DNA of 46,995 nt from an uncultured Clostridium sp. (lineage in GTDB: Bacteria; Bacillota; Clostridia; TANB77; CAG-508): the NCBI GenBank assembly GCA_947653235.1, contig CANTGH010000011.1, forward strand, positions 1-46,995, in the 5' to 3' direction. Both the position numbers and the translations under genes were made by a program. Shown here piece after piece: positions 9,154 through 18,216 of the stretch (position 1 is the stretch's first letter; the number at the start of each line of letters is the position of its first letter). The notes under the pieces are model-generated. The model was given only the letters and a program-made list of their open reading frames with translations. It had not been told where the DNA came from and did no database searches.

Positions 9154-10722
9154 ATGCAAAAGATGAACAAAGAGGCGTTAATTGAATATTTCATCAAACT
9201 TTTGGGTGACAATCGTGTTCTTGAAAAGTTCATTTCATTGGAGCAGATTAGAGAACGTCTAAATGAAAATTTGGAAACAGTAACATTTAGCCCAGAAAAA
9301 GGAACAACGGAAGCGCATTATTGTCCCAAAGAAAAGAAAATCAATTTTGATTTTGAAAAAATAACTTCTAAATCCGATTTTCATAAATTACTAGTTCATG
9401 AATTTTTGCATGTTCTATCCACTAGCCAAGCCCAACTAGCAGATACGCAAACACAAAAAGTTGGGTTTGAAATCGAACAAACCAACGAAAAGGAACCTTT
9501 TTACCATCAACTACCATGGCGCCTATCTCAAGATGGAACTTACCGCGTTTGGGGAAAATCCCTCAATGAGGGAATAACCGAACTTTTAACCGAAGAAATT
9601 TTAGGACTAGATACCAATCTAGATAAAGGCTATGAAACAGAAAAAGATGTTTCCCGTGTTTTATTGGGGATAATAGGAAAAGAAAATATATTAGAACGTT
9701 ATTTTGCCAAAATAAAAAATAACGATGAAATAGATAACCCTATCTCCTTCTTTTTTGCAGATTTTTTAGAAACGAATTATCAATTCACCGAAGCATCAGA
9801 AATTCATACTTTTCTAGAGAAAACTTTTGAATTTTCTGAGCACTTAGTCTTCATGAAATATAATACACATGGAGAATTGGACGAAACTGAATCCCAGAGA
9901 TATGATATTTATTACAAACAATTAGGTTACATCATCCAAGCTTTTACAGAAATCGCACTAAGAACCCTACCACCACCAGATGATTTTGATCGAAAAAACA
10001 AAATCATTCAAGCTTTTCTTGAATTTCACAATCCTAAATTTTCTCTTACACCAGATTTACAACTCGTAGATGACATCTCAAAAGTAGTTTTTTCCAAGAA
10101 CGAAACCTCTCAATGGGACGAAAAAATTTCGAAATTTACCCATTTTCTTCTTGGACTAGAACAAGAAGATGCCCAAATGATACTAAAACAAACTCTTCAG
10201 AATTCGCAAGATAATTTGAATTTAAACGACATTCTAAACCTAACCACACATACGCGCCAAAATAATGGTTACTTTTTAGACGACATTTTCCTAACTCACA
10301 TCGAACAAAATCACATCACCAAAGCAAATTTTTCCAAACACGACATGTTATCTATCATACTCGAAAACGACCCTGAAAATCTGGCGGATTTTTACTACCA
10401 AAAAAGAGGCTCTTTTTATCAACTCATTTACAAACCGCTTTTGGGTGATGCGGACCCTTCTCTTCATTTATGGACCGAAGAATGTATCTACGATGAAAAT
10501 GGCGTCGAACTGGACCCTTCTGAAATGGAAGAAAATCAAGAATTTTTATCTACCACGCCCGAAATGCCAAGGCGCGTTATCGACGACATGAGTCCACTTG
10601 ATCTTCAGTTAATGTGCGAAACGCAAAACGCTGGCATAACAATTTCAGATATGAAATATGTAGCTAATCTCATGTTACCTGATAAATTGCCAGAAAACGA
10701 AACTTTTAAGGAGAAAAATTAA
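9154..10722 (+). CDS. Unknown protein with a zinc metallopeptidase-like HExxH motif
   Basis: A 522-residue protein. HEFLH at residues 82-86 followed by GITELLTEE near 140-148 gives the H, H and a downstream E of a gluzincin-like zinc site, so a protease fold in roughly the first 160 residues is plausible. The remaining 360 residues are helical, acidic and unrecognised. There is no signal peptide, so it is probably cytoplasmic. A good ribosome binding site (AAAGGAG) precedes the ATG. It is the first of three closely packed plus-strand genes; the next starts immediately after its stop. No in-phase CGG was seen. The catalytic role is inferred from the motif alone. Confidence 0.6.
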   Translation: MQKMNKEALIEYFIKLLGDNRVLEKFISLEQIRERLNENLETVTFSPEKGTTEAHYCPKEKKINFDFEKITSKSDFHKLLVHEFLHVLSTSQAQLADTQTQKVGFEIEQTNEKEPFYHQLPWRLSQDGTYRVWGKSLNEGITELLTEEILGLDTNLDKGYETEKDVSRVLLGIIGKENILERYFAKIKNNDEIDNPISFFFADFLETNYQFTEASEIHTFLEKTFEFSEHLVFMKYNTHGELDETESQRYDIYYKQLGYIIQAFTEIALRTLPPPDDFDRKNKIIQAFLEFHNPKFSLTPDLQLVDDISKVVFSKNETSQWDEKISKFTHFLLGLEQEDAQMILKQTLQNSQDNLNLNDILNLTTHTRQNNGYFLDDIFLTHIEQNHITKANFSKHDMLSIILENDPENLADFYYQKRGSFYQLIYKPLLGDADPSLHLWTEECIYDENGVELDPSEMEENQEFLSTTPEMPRRVIDDMSPLDLQLMCETQNAGITISDMKYVANLMLPDKLPENETFKEKN

Positions 10723-10914
10723 ATGGAAAATAAGTTAGAATTATCACTTGAACTCGAAGATTCCGAATTCGGAACTATCAAACGTTATTTGCTAGAAGGC
10801 AAAATCATTTATGAAATTAACGGCAAACAAACGCAAAATCAAGAAATCATCGACAAACTTGAAATCAAATATGGTTTTATGATACCAAACGAATTAAAAA
10901 ATATCATTTATTAA
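10723..10914 (+). CDS. Small unknown protein, 63 residues
   Basis: Its ATG follows the upstream stop codon directly, with AAGGAG inside the end of the upstream gene, so it is translationally coupled. The sequence is acidic and charged, with a short beta-rich middle (YEINGKQ) and no membrane segment. No family is recognised. The tight coupling suggests that it works with the metallopeptidase-like protein, for example as a small partner or inhibitor; that role is a guess from position. Confidence 0.55.
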   Translation: MENKLELSLELEDSEFGTIKRYLLEGKIIYEINGKQTQNQEIIDKLEIKYGFMIPNELKNIIY

Positions 10915-10926
10915 AAGGAAAAAGCT

Positions 10927-11340
10927 ATGACTTATGAAATGAAAAAAGCTTATGCAGAAGTCTCTCAAATTTTAGAGAATTTGCCACAAGAATACAAAAA
11001 TAAAATCCCAAATAAAATCTTACAAATATTGGAAACAGAGAAATTGAACGATTATAAAATTGCTATTTCTCCCCAAAATCCAGTAGATCGAACGAAACTC
11101 ACCAAACAAACTCTTGTCATTCTAGCACTTCTAAATTATCAATATTGGTGTCCCAATCGAAACGTAAGAAATACTTTATATAAAATTTACTCAGAAAACG
11201 AAAAAATCTACCAAACGCACAATTCTATTCATGATTTATTTGAAAATAAGCCATCCCTTGAAAAAAATCTTTCTATGGTAGAATATAAACCTTCTGTTTT
11301 TGCCAAAATTATAAATTGGTTTAGAAAATTTATAACTTAA
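10927..11340 (+). CDS. Unknown protein, 137 residues
   Basis: Third gene of the cluster, 12 bases after the previous stop, with AAAAGGAAAAA as ribosome binding site. It is basic and helical. The N-terminal half (ILENLPQEYKNKIPNKILQ) resembles a helical hairpin, and the C-terminus ends in a tryptophan/phenylalanine-rich amphipathic helix that could touch a membrane. No known domain is recognised. A hairpin follows the gene. Confidence 0.55.
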   Translation: MTYEMKKAYAEVSQILENLPQEYKNKIPNKILQILETEKLNDYKIAISPQNPVDRTKLTKQTLVILALLNYQYWCPNRNVRNTLYKIYSENEKIYQTHNSIHDLFENKPSLEKNLSMVEYKPSVFAKIINWFRKFIT

Positions 11341-11346
11341 AAAGGA

Positions 11347-11379
11347 AGGGCACTTTCCATCAATGATGGAAAGTGCCCT
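11347..11379. terminator. Long perfect hairpin after the 10927 gene
   Basis: AGGGCACTTTCCATCA and its exact complement are separated by one base, a 16-bp near-perfect palindrome. It lies between convergent genes, so it probably stops transcription, but there is no U tract. Confidence 0.5.
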
Positions 11380-11409
11380 GTTGGGAGATATTTAGATTGA
11401 AAATATTTC

Positions 11410-11775
11410 TTATCGAAGCACTACATAGCCTTCTTCATCGTCGCATTCAAGGTCAGCCTTTTTCAAAATCTCAAGAATTTCTGGATATAATTCCCCATCA
11501 TACATCCCTCCTAAAAGATCTACCGCCTTGCTGTCTTCTTCCTTGATAGCGATCAATATCTCACTCACATCTGCAACCACCTGCATGCATAATCGAATAT
11601 CAGCTTTGACCTTCTTTCGGCTGACATACTTTTTTACTTCTTTCGTCAAGTAACCAGTGTAATTTCTCTCCTTCAAATCACGCAGAATTCTCCGCAGCTC
11701 CTCAAGTCTTTCTTTGTATCTGTTTCCTTCCTCTCTTAGAATTTTTTCAATGTTTTCCCGTCTTTCTTTGTTCAT
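11410..11775 (-). CDS. Unknown coiled-coil protein, 121 residues (in-phase CGG codons)
   Basis: The N-terminal 45 residues are a highly charged Arg/Glu helix likely to form a coiled coil; the rest is mixed with an acidic tail. No family is recognised. The ribosome binding site AAAGGAG and a near-consensus promoter support expression. Its composition is less AT-rich than its neighbours and includes CTG and CGG codons. CGG occurs at codon 6 (11758-11760) and codon 28 (11692-11694), both necessarily read without a shift; a +1 shift at codon 6 would stop within about eight codons. This fits recent transfer or conditional expression. Confidence 0.6.
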   Translation of the reverse strand: MNKERRENIEKILREEGNRYKERLEELRRILRDLKERNYTGYLTKEVKKYVSRKKVKADIRLCMQVVADVSEILIAIKEEDSKAVDLLGGMYDGELYPEILEILKKADLECDDEEGYVVLR

Positions 11776-11822
11776 TCCTATCTCTCCTTTTTCTAAATCC
11801 TACAATTGTTTACAACACATAT

Positions 11823-11851
11823 ATTATATCATATTTACGTAATTTTGTCAA
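11823..11851 (-). promoter_or_regulatory. Sigma-A promoter of the 11410-11775 gene
   Basis: Minus-strand TTGACA (11846-11851), 17 bases, TATAAT (11823-11828). The spacer is nearly identical to that of the 8410-8979 promoter (TACGTAAATATGA against TATGTAAATATGA). Confidence 0.75.
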
Positions 11852-11915
11852 ATGCCTTTTTACTACTAAAAACATTCTTGATTTTTCTACTTCTTTTCAA
11901 ATATAAACCTTTCTC

Positions 11916-11945
11916 TTAAATATGACATTTTCATGTCATATTTAA
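11916..11945. repeat. Palindromic hairpin, copy 1
   Basis: The arms TTAAATATGACAT and ATGTCATATTTAA surround a 4-base loop TTTC. A second copy with the same ATATGACAT core lies at 12029-12053. Function is unknown; tandem terminators or a paired operator are possible. Confidence 0.55.
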
Positions 11946-12028
11946 AAACTATAATCCATTCAAATTTGGCTAAATCTATTGATTTTACTAACTTATTCAC
12001 TAATTCCAATTTCATTATTCCCCAAATT

Positions 12029-12053
12029 AAATATGACATTTCCATGTCATATT
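12029..12053. repeat. Palindromic hairpin, copy 2
   Basis: AAATATGACAT, loop TTCC, ATGTCATATT, ten bases beyond the stop of the oxidoreductase gene on the minus strand. The position suits a terminator, but the following bases (TTTAATTTGG on the minus strand) are only a weak U tract. Confidence 0.5.
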
Positions 12054-12062
12054 CTAATTTTT

Positions 12063-13139
12063 CTATTTTACATATTCATTCAAATTCCTCATTTTAAACT
12101 GCAAATCCCCTATTTTTTCAGTTGGAACATAACCCGCCTGTGCATTCACCACATCTGGCAGACGATTCACAATTGTTGCACACGTTAATTCCACTGTTGC
12201 TGGTTTTTCCACTACAATTGTTGTATTCGGTTCACCTTCCACCGTCCAAATATTTTTGTCGAATTCTTCTGGACTATACACTTTTCCAATACATTCCGAT
12301 TCAATCGTAATTCCTTCTTTTGTCTGCGTTGTTACAACTGCGCTCATTCCAGTGGCATCACCTGCTTTTACAGTCATATTTAACGTAGTCGAAAAAATAT
12401 CTTTGTCATGCGTTTGTGGCACACATTTTTGCGTTTGAGAAACCACTGTTAATCCCAACTTTTCTGCAAGCCAACCATTGACATTCCACATATACGATGG
12501 CAAATATTCGCCTTTTTCAATAATTTGCTGTCTTGCTTCTGGACTAATTTCATCAGCTGAAGCAATTTCCTTTTCAAAATCCGAAAGGCTCAAACCAGCA
12601 CCATGCGCCTGCGCCAAAGCAATTCCGTAATCTTCCACATTATAGCTAGAACTTCCCTTAATTTTTGTAATTTTCTGAGTCGATCCAGCAATTGATGAAA
12701 TCAACTGTCCCCAATAAATATCTTGATAACCACTTCCTGTAATGGTGCAATTATTTTTCTTAGCCAACTCGTCTATTTTTTTCGTCAAATTCGGATTAGA
12801 ATTCATGGGAAAAAACGCCTCTTCACATGTTGTAATACAATTGATTCCAAGTTCAGCACACAACAGCAATGGCTCTTCCACATCGTTTAATAAACTCATC
12901 GTTGTGACAATCACAACATCTGGTTTCGTTTCTTGCAAAACATTTCTGGCATTTTTAGCATCATTTACCGACACGCCTTTGGGTTCACTTCCCATAATTT
13001 CGCCAATATCTTTGCCCACAACAGCAGGATTTACATCAACAGCCCCCACAATTTCAGCTCCTTTTTCATAAACATAGCGCATCGTGTAAACCGACATTTT
13101 CCCTGTTCCATATTGAAACACTTTCAATTTTCTATTCAT
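12063..13139 (-). CDS. 2,4-diaminopentanoate dehydrogenase-like NAD(P)-dependent oxidoreductase
   Basis: A 358-residue dihydrodipicolinate-reductase-like protein. The N-terminal Rossmann motif VFQYGTGKM is followed by GAEIVGAVDVNP, and the middle carries ITTCEEAFFP and the GSGYQD segment. This architecture matches the clostridial ornithine-degradation enzyme that oxidatively deaminates 2,4-diaminopentanoate to 2-amino-4-oxopentanoate, making NAD(P)H. The other genes of that pathway are not in the window, so the substrate is uncertain and another amine or amino-acid dehydrogenase is possible. It is a single minus-strand gene with the hairpin pair downstream. No in-phase CGG was seen. Confidence 0.65.
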   Translation of the reverse strand: MNRKLKVFQYGTGKMSVYTMRYVYEKGAEIVGAVDVNPAVVGKDIGEIMGSEPKGVSVNDAKNARNVLQETKPDVVIVTTMSLLNDVEEPLLLCAELGINCITTCEEAFFPMNSNPNLTKKIDELAKKNNCTITGSGYQDIYWGQLISSIAGSTQKITKIKGSSSYNVEDYGIALAQAHGAGLSLSDFEKEIASADEISPEARQQIIEKGEYLPSYMWNVNGWLAEKLGLTVVSQTQKCVPQTHDKDIFSTTLNMTVKAGDATGMSAVVTTQTKEGITIESECIGKVYSPEEFDKNIWTVEGEPNTTIVVEKPATVELTCATIVNRLPDVVNAQAGYVPTEKIGDLQFKMRNLNEYVK

Positions 13140-13231
13140 AAAAACCTCCTAACTTTTTTGTTATTATATCAAATAGTCTTTCCATAAGAAATATTTTTCA
13201 CAAAAATTCAAAAAATTATCATTAAATTTTA

Positions 13232-13260
13232 TTGACAAATGTAAATAGTTGTGGTATAAG
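13232..13260 (+). promoter_or_regulatory. Promoter of the Rpn-family gene
   Basis: TTGACA (13232-13237), a 17-base spacer and TATAAG (13255-13260) with an upstream TGTGG extension. The leader of about 90 bases contains a small AGAATA/TATTCT hairpin. Confidence 0.65.
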
Positions 13261-13355
13261 TAATTCATCTTTAGAATACATTCTTATTCTAATAAAACTT
13301 CAAGGCATTTCCGCCAAGAAAATCACAAATTACTTAGAAAATTTAAGAAAAGGAG

Positions 13356-14228
13356 TTGAGCATTATCGAGGAAATAAATGTATTTCTTCCCACGAATGAT
13401 TATATTTTTAAGCGTATTTTCGGTCGCGTGGGAAACGAAATCATCACCAAAGGACTACTAAATGCTATTTTAGATACAAAAGTTGAAAAAGTCGAATTAG
13501 ACCAAAATACAATTCTAGAAAAAGACATTTATGATGATAAAATCGGTATTCTAGACATTAAAGCAACATTAAATAATAACGTCATTTGCGACATTGAAAT
13601 GCAAATGGTTAATCAACCAAGTCTCGACCATAGATTGCTATTTTATTGGAGCAAACTTTATGCATCCAATATGAAACAAGGAGATAAATATAGTGCATTA
13701 AAGAAGACAATTATCATATTATTTGCCAACTTTAAACTTAAAAACTTAAATCAAGTTCCCAAAGGTCATACAACTTGGCAACTACGCGAGAAAGAATTTT
13801 CGAAAATTCTCTTGACAGATGTCTGCGAAATCCATATAATTGAGTTACCAAAATTAAAGAGGTTAACAAATCAAAAAAATCAGTCTATACAAGAAAAAAT
13901 GTTACTCCAATGGATGAATTTCCTGTTAACCCCAAAAGAATTGGAGGGAAGCGATATGGAGAAAAATGAAGCACTAAAAAAAGCAATGGAAGAGTATGAA
14001 GATATTCAAAAAGACGAACATGAAAGATATTTAGCATTTTTAAGAATGAAACATATTTTAGACACAGAAGCCATTCGCGAAGGTGGATTTGAAGAAGGTA
14101 TAGAAAAAGGTAAAAAAGAAAAACAGATTGAAATTGCCAAAAAGATGCTTCAAAATAATATCGACCTAGAGCTCATCATTCATTGTACTGGTCTTATTAG
14201 AGAAGAAATACAAGAACTAAAACCCTAA
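13356..14228 (+). CDS. Rpn family recombination-promoting nuclease / PD-(D/E)XK transposase-like protein
   Basis: About 288-290 residues. The N-terminal LPTNDYIFKRIFG motif and the catalytic core with D and E-x-Q residues (GILDIKATLNNN...CDIEMQM, near 65-84) are typical of the Rpn/PF12784 group, nucleases that promote RecA-independent recombination. The C-terminal helical tail (EGGFEEGIEKGKKEKQIEIA) is also typical. The start is unclear: AGGAG directly abuts TTG at 13356, leaving no spacing, while an ATT in the same frame at 13362 sits six bases after AGGAG. It lies 16 bases before recQ, so the two may be co-transcribed. No in-phase CGG was seen. Confidence 0.82.
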   Translation: MSIIEEINVFLPTNDYIFKRIFGRVGNEIITKGLLNAILDTKVEKVELDQNTILEKDIYDDKIGILDIKATLNNNVICDIEMQMVNQPSLDHRLLFYWSKLYASNMKQGDKYSALKKTIIILFANFKLKNLNQVPKGHTTWQLREKEFSKILLTDVCEIHIIELPKLKRLTNQKNQSIQEKMLLQWMNFLLTPKELEGSDMEKNEALKKAMEEYEDIQKDEHERYLAFLRMKHILDTEAIREGGFEEGIEKGKKEKQIEIAKKMLQNNIDLELIIHCTGLIREEIQELKP

Positions 14229-14244
14229 AAAGAAAGAAGGAAAA

Positions 14245-16402
14245 ATGAATACACCACAAACTTTACTCAAAAAATATTTTGGTTATGAAAAATTCCGAAC
14301 TGGTCAAACCGAAATCATCGAGCAAATTCTTGCTAGCAAAGATTGTTTAGCCATTATGCCAACTGGAGCTGGAAAATCGATTTGTTATCAAATCCCAGCC
14401 ATGATTTTACCAGGCATAACACTTGTCATCTCACCTCTTATTTCCTTAATGAAAGACCAAGTCAGCAATCTGAACGAACTCGGCATTCCTGCCACTTTTC
14501 TTAACAGCACACTTTCCGATCAAGAATATTCACAAACCATGCAAAACATCTCCTGTAATATCTACAAAATCATTTATGTTGCCCCAGAAAGATTGAATTC
14601 CTCTTCTTTTATCCATTTTTTAAACCAACTTGATATTTCCATGGTCACAATTGATGAAGCACACTGTGTTTCTCGGGTGGGGACACGATTTTAGACCTAG
14701 TTATTGTGAAATCTCTAATGTGATTTCTAATTTAAAAAAACGCCCGATTTTATCCGCATTTACTGCAACTGCCACCGAAATTGTCAAAAATGACATCATT
14801 CATTTGCTCAATTTATCTGATCCTTTTGTTTTAACAACTGGTTTTAATCGCACCAACTTAAGTTTTTCCGTTGAAACACCTAAAAACAAAAAAGAATACC
14901 TCCTTAATTTTCTCAATAAAAACGCTAACCATTCTGGTATTATTTATTGTTCAACCCGAAAACAAGTCGACCTTTTATTTCATATTTTATCTGAAGAAGA
15001 CTTTCCCGTTTCCAAATATCATGGTGGCATGACAGAAAAAGCAAGAACCTCTGCACAAGAAGACTTCACCTACGATAAAACTTCCATTATGATTGCTACA
15101 AACGCATTCGGCATGGGAATTGATAAATCCAACATTCGCTATGTTGTACATTATAACATGCCAAAAGACCTCGAAAGCTACTATCAAGAAGCTGGACGTG
15201 CAGGACGTGATGGCGACATTGCACAATGTATTTTGCTTTTTAGTAGAAGTGATATCATTACTCACAAATTCCTCATTGAACAAACAACTTCTGATACCAA
15301 TCATAAAAATGAATACGACAAATTAAATGATATCATCGATTACTGCCACACTGACAAATGCCTTCGCAAATATATTCTAGAATATTTCGGCGAAATACCA
15401 ACTTTTGACAATTGCAAAGATTGCAGTAATTGCTTATCTGAAATAGAAACTACCAATATTACATTAGATGCCAAAAAAATATTATCCTGTATTAAAAGAA
15501 TGCGTGAAAGATTTGGTAGTGGTATTGTGGCTGACGTTTTAAAGGGGTCAAAATCTGCGAAAGTCAAAAATCTTAAATTTGATGAGCTATCCACTTATGG
15601 CATTATGCATGAATATTCCAAAAATACCATTACCGATTTAATCTATTTCTTAATTACAGAAGGCTATATCAAAACTGTTGGCGATAAATATCCGATTTTA
15701 GTTTTGGAAAAATCGGCAAACGACGTTTTGTTTCACGACAAAGAAGTTTTTATCAAACGAAAAATCGAAAAAGACATAATTCCTCAAAATAGCGACCTTG
15801 CTTTTGATGAAAACTTATTCGAACTTCTAAAATCACTTAGACGAGAAATTGCTGAAATCAACAAAATTCCACCCTTTATTGTATTTGCTGATGTTTCTTT
15901 AAAAGAGATGTCCACATATTATCCAGTTTCTGTGGATAATATGCTGAAAATTAGTGGGGTTGGTATGAATAAATTAGAAAAATATGGAAATCTATTCATG
16001 GAAACCATCCAAAAATATGTCACAGAAAACCATATTTTAATTCCATCAAAAATTGAAAAAACAACTTCCAGAAACAACTCAAAAACTGCAAAATCCGCTA
16101 AAGAAAACACAAACCTTGTTTCCTATGAATTATACAAACAAGGAAAAAGTATCGATACAATCAGTAAAATCCGTGGACTTACAAGACAAACCATCGAAAC
16201 TCATTTAATCAACTGCTATGAACTCGACTTAGACATTGATTTGGCAAAAGATATTCAAACAAAATTTGAACAAGAAATTTTTCATGCCATTGACGAATTT
16301 GGATTTCAAAAATTAAAAATCCTAAAAGAAAATTTGCCTTCTTCTGTCACCTATTTTGATATTCGTTATTTTGTGGCAAAATACAAAAAAGAAAAATCGT
16401 AA
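14245..16402 (+). CDS. recQ: ATP-dependent DNA helicase RecQ, with a +1 frameshift at CGG
   Basis: A 3'-5' helicase for recombination repair. The first frame gives Walker A PTGAGKS (near 44) and DEAHCVS, then stops at 14694. Shifting +1 at codon 144 (CGG, 14674-14676) continues directly into WGHDFRPSY, motifs IV-VI (EAGRAGRDG), the zinc-binding cysteines (CHTDKC...CKDCSNC), the winged helix, HRDC (MLKISGVG) and a C-terminal helix-turn-helix segment, for 718 residues in all. The span is 3n+1 bases. The break separates two motifs needed for ATPase activity, so the unshifted product would be inactive. CGG occurs in phase nowhere else in the gene. In most RecQ proteins one residue, often Q, lies between S and W, so CGGG encodes one residue. 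Confidence 0.9.
14674..14677 (+). other. +1 frameshift site CGG G in recQ
   Basis: The in-phase context is TCT CGG GTG GGG. The normal protein resumes at TGG (14678). Either CGGG is read as one residue, or C is skipped and GGG is read as glycine. No Shine-Dalgarno-like stimulator or obvious hairpin lies beside it. Confidence 0.8.
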
Positions 16403-16409
16403 AAAACAA

Positions 16410-16450
16410 GAAGAATTTCACAGCCATTTGGCTATCAAATTCTTCCTGTT
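16410..16450. terminator. Terminator hairpin after recQ
   Basis: GAAGAATTT/AAATTCTTC outer arms and AGCC/GGCT inner arms lie just after the recQ stop and before the end of a convergent gene, followed by CTGTTT. Confidence 0.65.
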
Positions 16451-16466
16451 TAGATGACAAAATAAA

Positions 16467-16856
16467 TCAGGATTTGATCTTAAACGTATATTCTTCTGTA
16501 AAACAACAGTCTATACAGAAAAATTTTATGCTGGAAATTCCATTTATCAATAAACTATCTTTACTAATAGAAATTCCATACAATTTCAATACCTCACAAG
16601 AAATTTCCATTTTTTCCAAGTAGTTCTCACCAGGAATTTCAGAAGAAATATCTTCTACAATTTTTATTTCTATCTTAATTCCTTGTTTCGTAATCTCAGC
16701 ATAAAAATCTGGTTTTCTAGATTTCTTTCTATAATCTTCCATTAAAACAGGCTGATTCAACAATTCATCAAGAACAATCCGTATCAATTGTTTTTTTGCA
16801 TTCTCAATCACCAAATTGGCCTTTTCTACTTCAGCTACATCAATTAACTTCTTCAT
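16467..16856 (-). CDS. Unknown protein, 129 residues (in-phase CGG codon)
   Basis: The start is placed at ATG 16856 because GGAAAGG lies about nine bases upstream. No family is recognised. A helical N-terminus (VEKANLVIENAKKQLI) is followed by beta-strand-rich sequence with a cysteine cluster near the C-terminus (FFCIDCCF) that might bind metal. The E-I-K-I-E-I-K alternation suggests a sheet. Codon 26 is CGG (16779-16781) and must be read in frame; a +1 shift would stop within eight codons. It lies downstream of the peptidase S51 gene on the same strand with a gap of about 100 bases. Confidence 0.55.
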   Translation of the reverse strand: MKKLIDVAEVEKANLVIENAKKQLIRIVLDELLNQPVLMEDYRKKSRKPDFYAEITKQGIKIEIKIVEDISSEIPGENYLEKMEISCEVLKLYGISISKDSLLINGISSIKFFCIDCCFTEEYTFKIKS

Positions 16857-16953
16857 CTTGTTATCCTTTCCGCGCATCCGCAATTTTTAGTCCAACGAGT
16901 AACGGTATTAGTTTATCACATTTTGGTTAATTTTCAAGAGGTTTTGGGGAATT

Positions 16954-17625
16954 TTAATGAAATTCCTTCCCAAAAACTTCCACTTCTCCACCCACAAAAG
17001 ATATTTTTCCATTTTCATAAATCACTGCTTGCTCATCTGTCACCGCATAAACATTAAATGAATTATCTGATAAAGTCCTTTTTAAGAAATCTCTATCCCA
17101 CTGTTTATGATCTTCTCTTTTATAATGTGGTACAATATTAAAATCGACCAATCCCAATGTCTTCGTTTTAATCTCTTGATTGGTTACATTGTATCGTGCC
17201 TGCCAATAGGCATCACTTTGAATTTGTTTCCCTAAAACAATAGCACCTGCCGATGTGCCCATAATCACTTTTTCTTTGGCAAATTCTTTTAAAACATCAT
17301 CAAATTTAGTTTCCTGAAATAAATTTGGCAAAATAAAATTTTTGCCACCAACAATGTACATCATATCCGCATTTTGCAATCTTCTTTTAATTTCTGTTTT
17401 GTCATATGCCCTCAGATTAACAAAATCAATCACACCACCTATGTATTTTTCAATACGTGCAAGCTCCTTTATCATCCACCTTTTACAACTCGTCTCTGGT
17501 TTTGCAACATACGCTTCATTTATGATAGCTATATTGATATTTTGTAGCAGTTTCCCAACTAATTTTTGTACTACTTGTGCAATTTCGTCAGTTGTAAAGC
17601 CTTGTGAGCTTAGAATCAATTTCAT
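16954..17625 (-). CDS. Peptidase S51 (dipeptidase E-like)
   Basis: A 223-residue class I glutamine-amidotransferase-like serine peptidase. The nucleophile elbow GTSAGA is at about residues 123-128, preceded by the conserved DMMYIVGG segment, and FNIVPHYKR supplies the histidine region. The family removes N-terminal aspartyl residues from dipeptides or processes related compounds in the cytoplasm. Length is normal. It is the last gene of the ccdA-thioredoxin-HD run and starts 20 bases after the HD gene, with a GGAGG site. No in-phase CGG was seen. Confidence 0.8.
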   Translation of the reverse strand: MKLILSSQGFTTDEIAQVVQKLVGKLLQNINIAIINEAYVAKPETSCKRWMIKELARIEKYIGGVIDFVNLRAYDKTEIKRRLQNADMMYIVGGKNFILPNLFQETKFDDVLKEFAKEKVIMGTSAGAIVLGKQIQSDAYWQARYNVTNQEIKTKTLGLVDFNIVPHYKREDHKQWDRDFLKRTLSDNSFNVYAVTDEQAVIYENGKISFVGGEVEVFGKEFH

Positions 17626-17645
17626 TTTTGGTTTCCTCCTAAAAT

Positions 17646-18215
17646 TTATTTCACAAAAAGCACTTCCACAATCTTTTCATATCGCTCTTTCAATAATTCT
17701 CTCGAATTTTCACTCAATTTCGAAAAATCTCGTTCCAATTTTTTCCTCACAAATTCTTTTCCCTCGCCAGTGGATAACCTTAACTCCTTATATGCTAGTT
17801 CAAATAAACTCGGAATACAATCAAAATGCGCCATAACATCAGCATCTGCCACACATTGTTCTTCAATCGTATTGCGTGGTCTATCTTTGCTTCCTCTGTG
17901 ATTTAACACACAATTTTTTACCCTTTGTATTCGCTCTTTTGGGTAATTCCATTTTGTCAGTAATTCTTCCGCTATTTCAGCACCATACACATGATGTTGC
18001 TCACGTTCTCCATAATTGGAAGGCATTGCAATATCATGTAAAAGCGCTCCCAATTCCACAATTTCCACATCTGCTTGGTATTTTTGAGCCAATTTTACTG
18101 CATTTTCCACCACATATTGAATATGCTCATTCCAAAAATCATAACCATCTTTCTGTTTAGAAGCTTCACATCTTTTAAGCAATTCCTCCTTTACTTTCTC
18201 CACTATTTCAGACAT
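17646..18215 (-). CDS. HD-domain phosphohydrolase
   Basis: A 189-residue protein with the HD signature LGALLHDIAMP near residues 51-61, a preceding histidine in HIQYVVENAVKLA and a later NHRGSK histidine, all metal ligands. The group hydrolyses phosphoester or nucleotide substrates, but the exact substrate is unknown. Its ribosome binding site GGAGAGG overlaps the last codons of the gene upstream, which ends two bases before this ATG, so the two are coupled. Confidence 0.78.
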   Translation of the reverse strand: MSEIVEKVKEELLKRCEASKQKDGYDFWNEHIQYVVENAVKLAQKYQADVEIVELGALLHDIAMPSNYGEREQHHVYGAEIAEELLTKWNYPKERIQRVKNCVLNHRGSKDRPRNTIEEQCVADADVMAHFDCIPSLFELAYKELRLSTGEGKEFVRKKLERDFSKLSENSRELLKERYEKIVEVLFVK

Positions 18216-18216
18216 T

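Noticed and set aside
8410..11775. Prophage as the source of the small unknown genes
   Set aside because: No integrase, terminase, portal or structural genes are present, and the genes are monocistronic with separate promoters and terminators.
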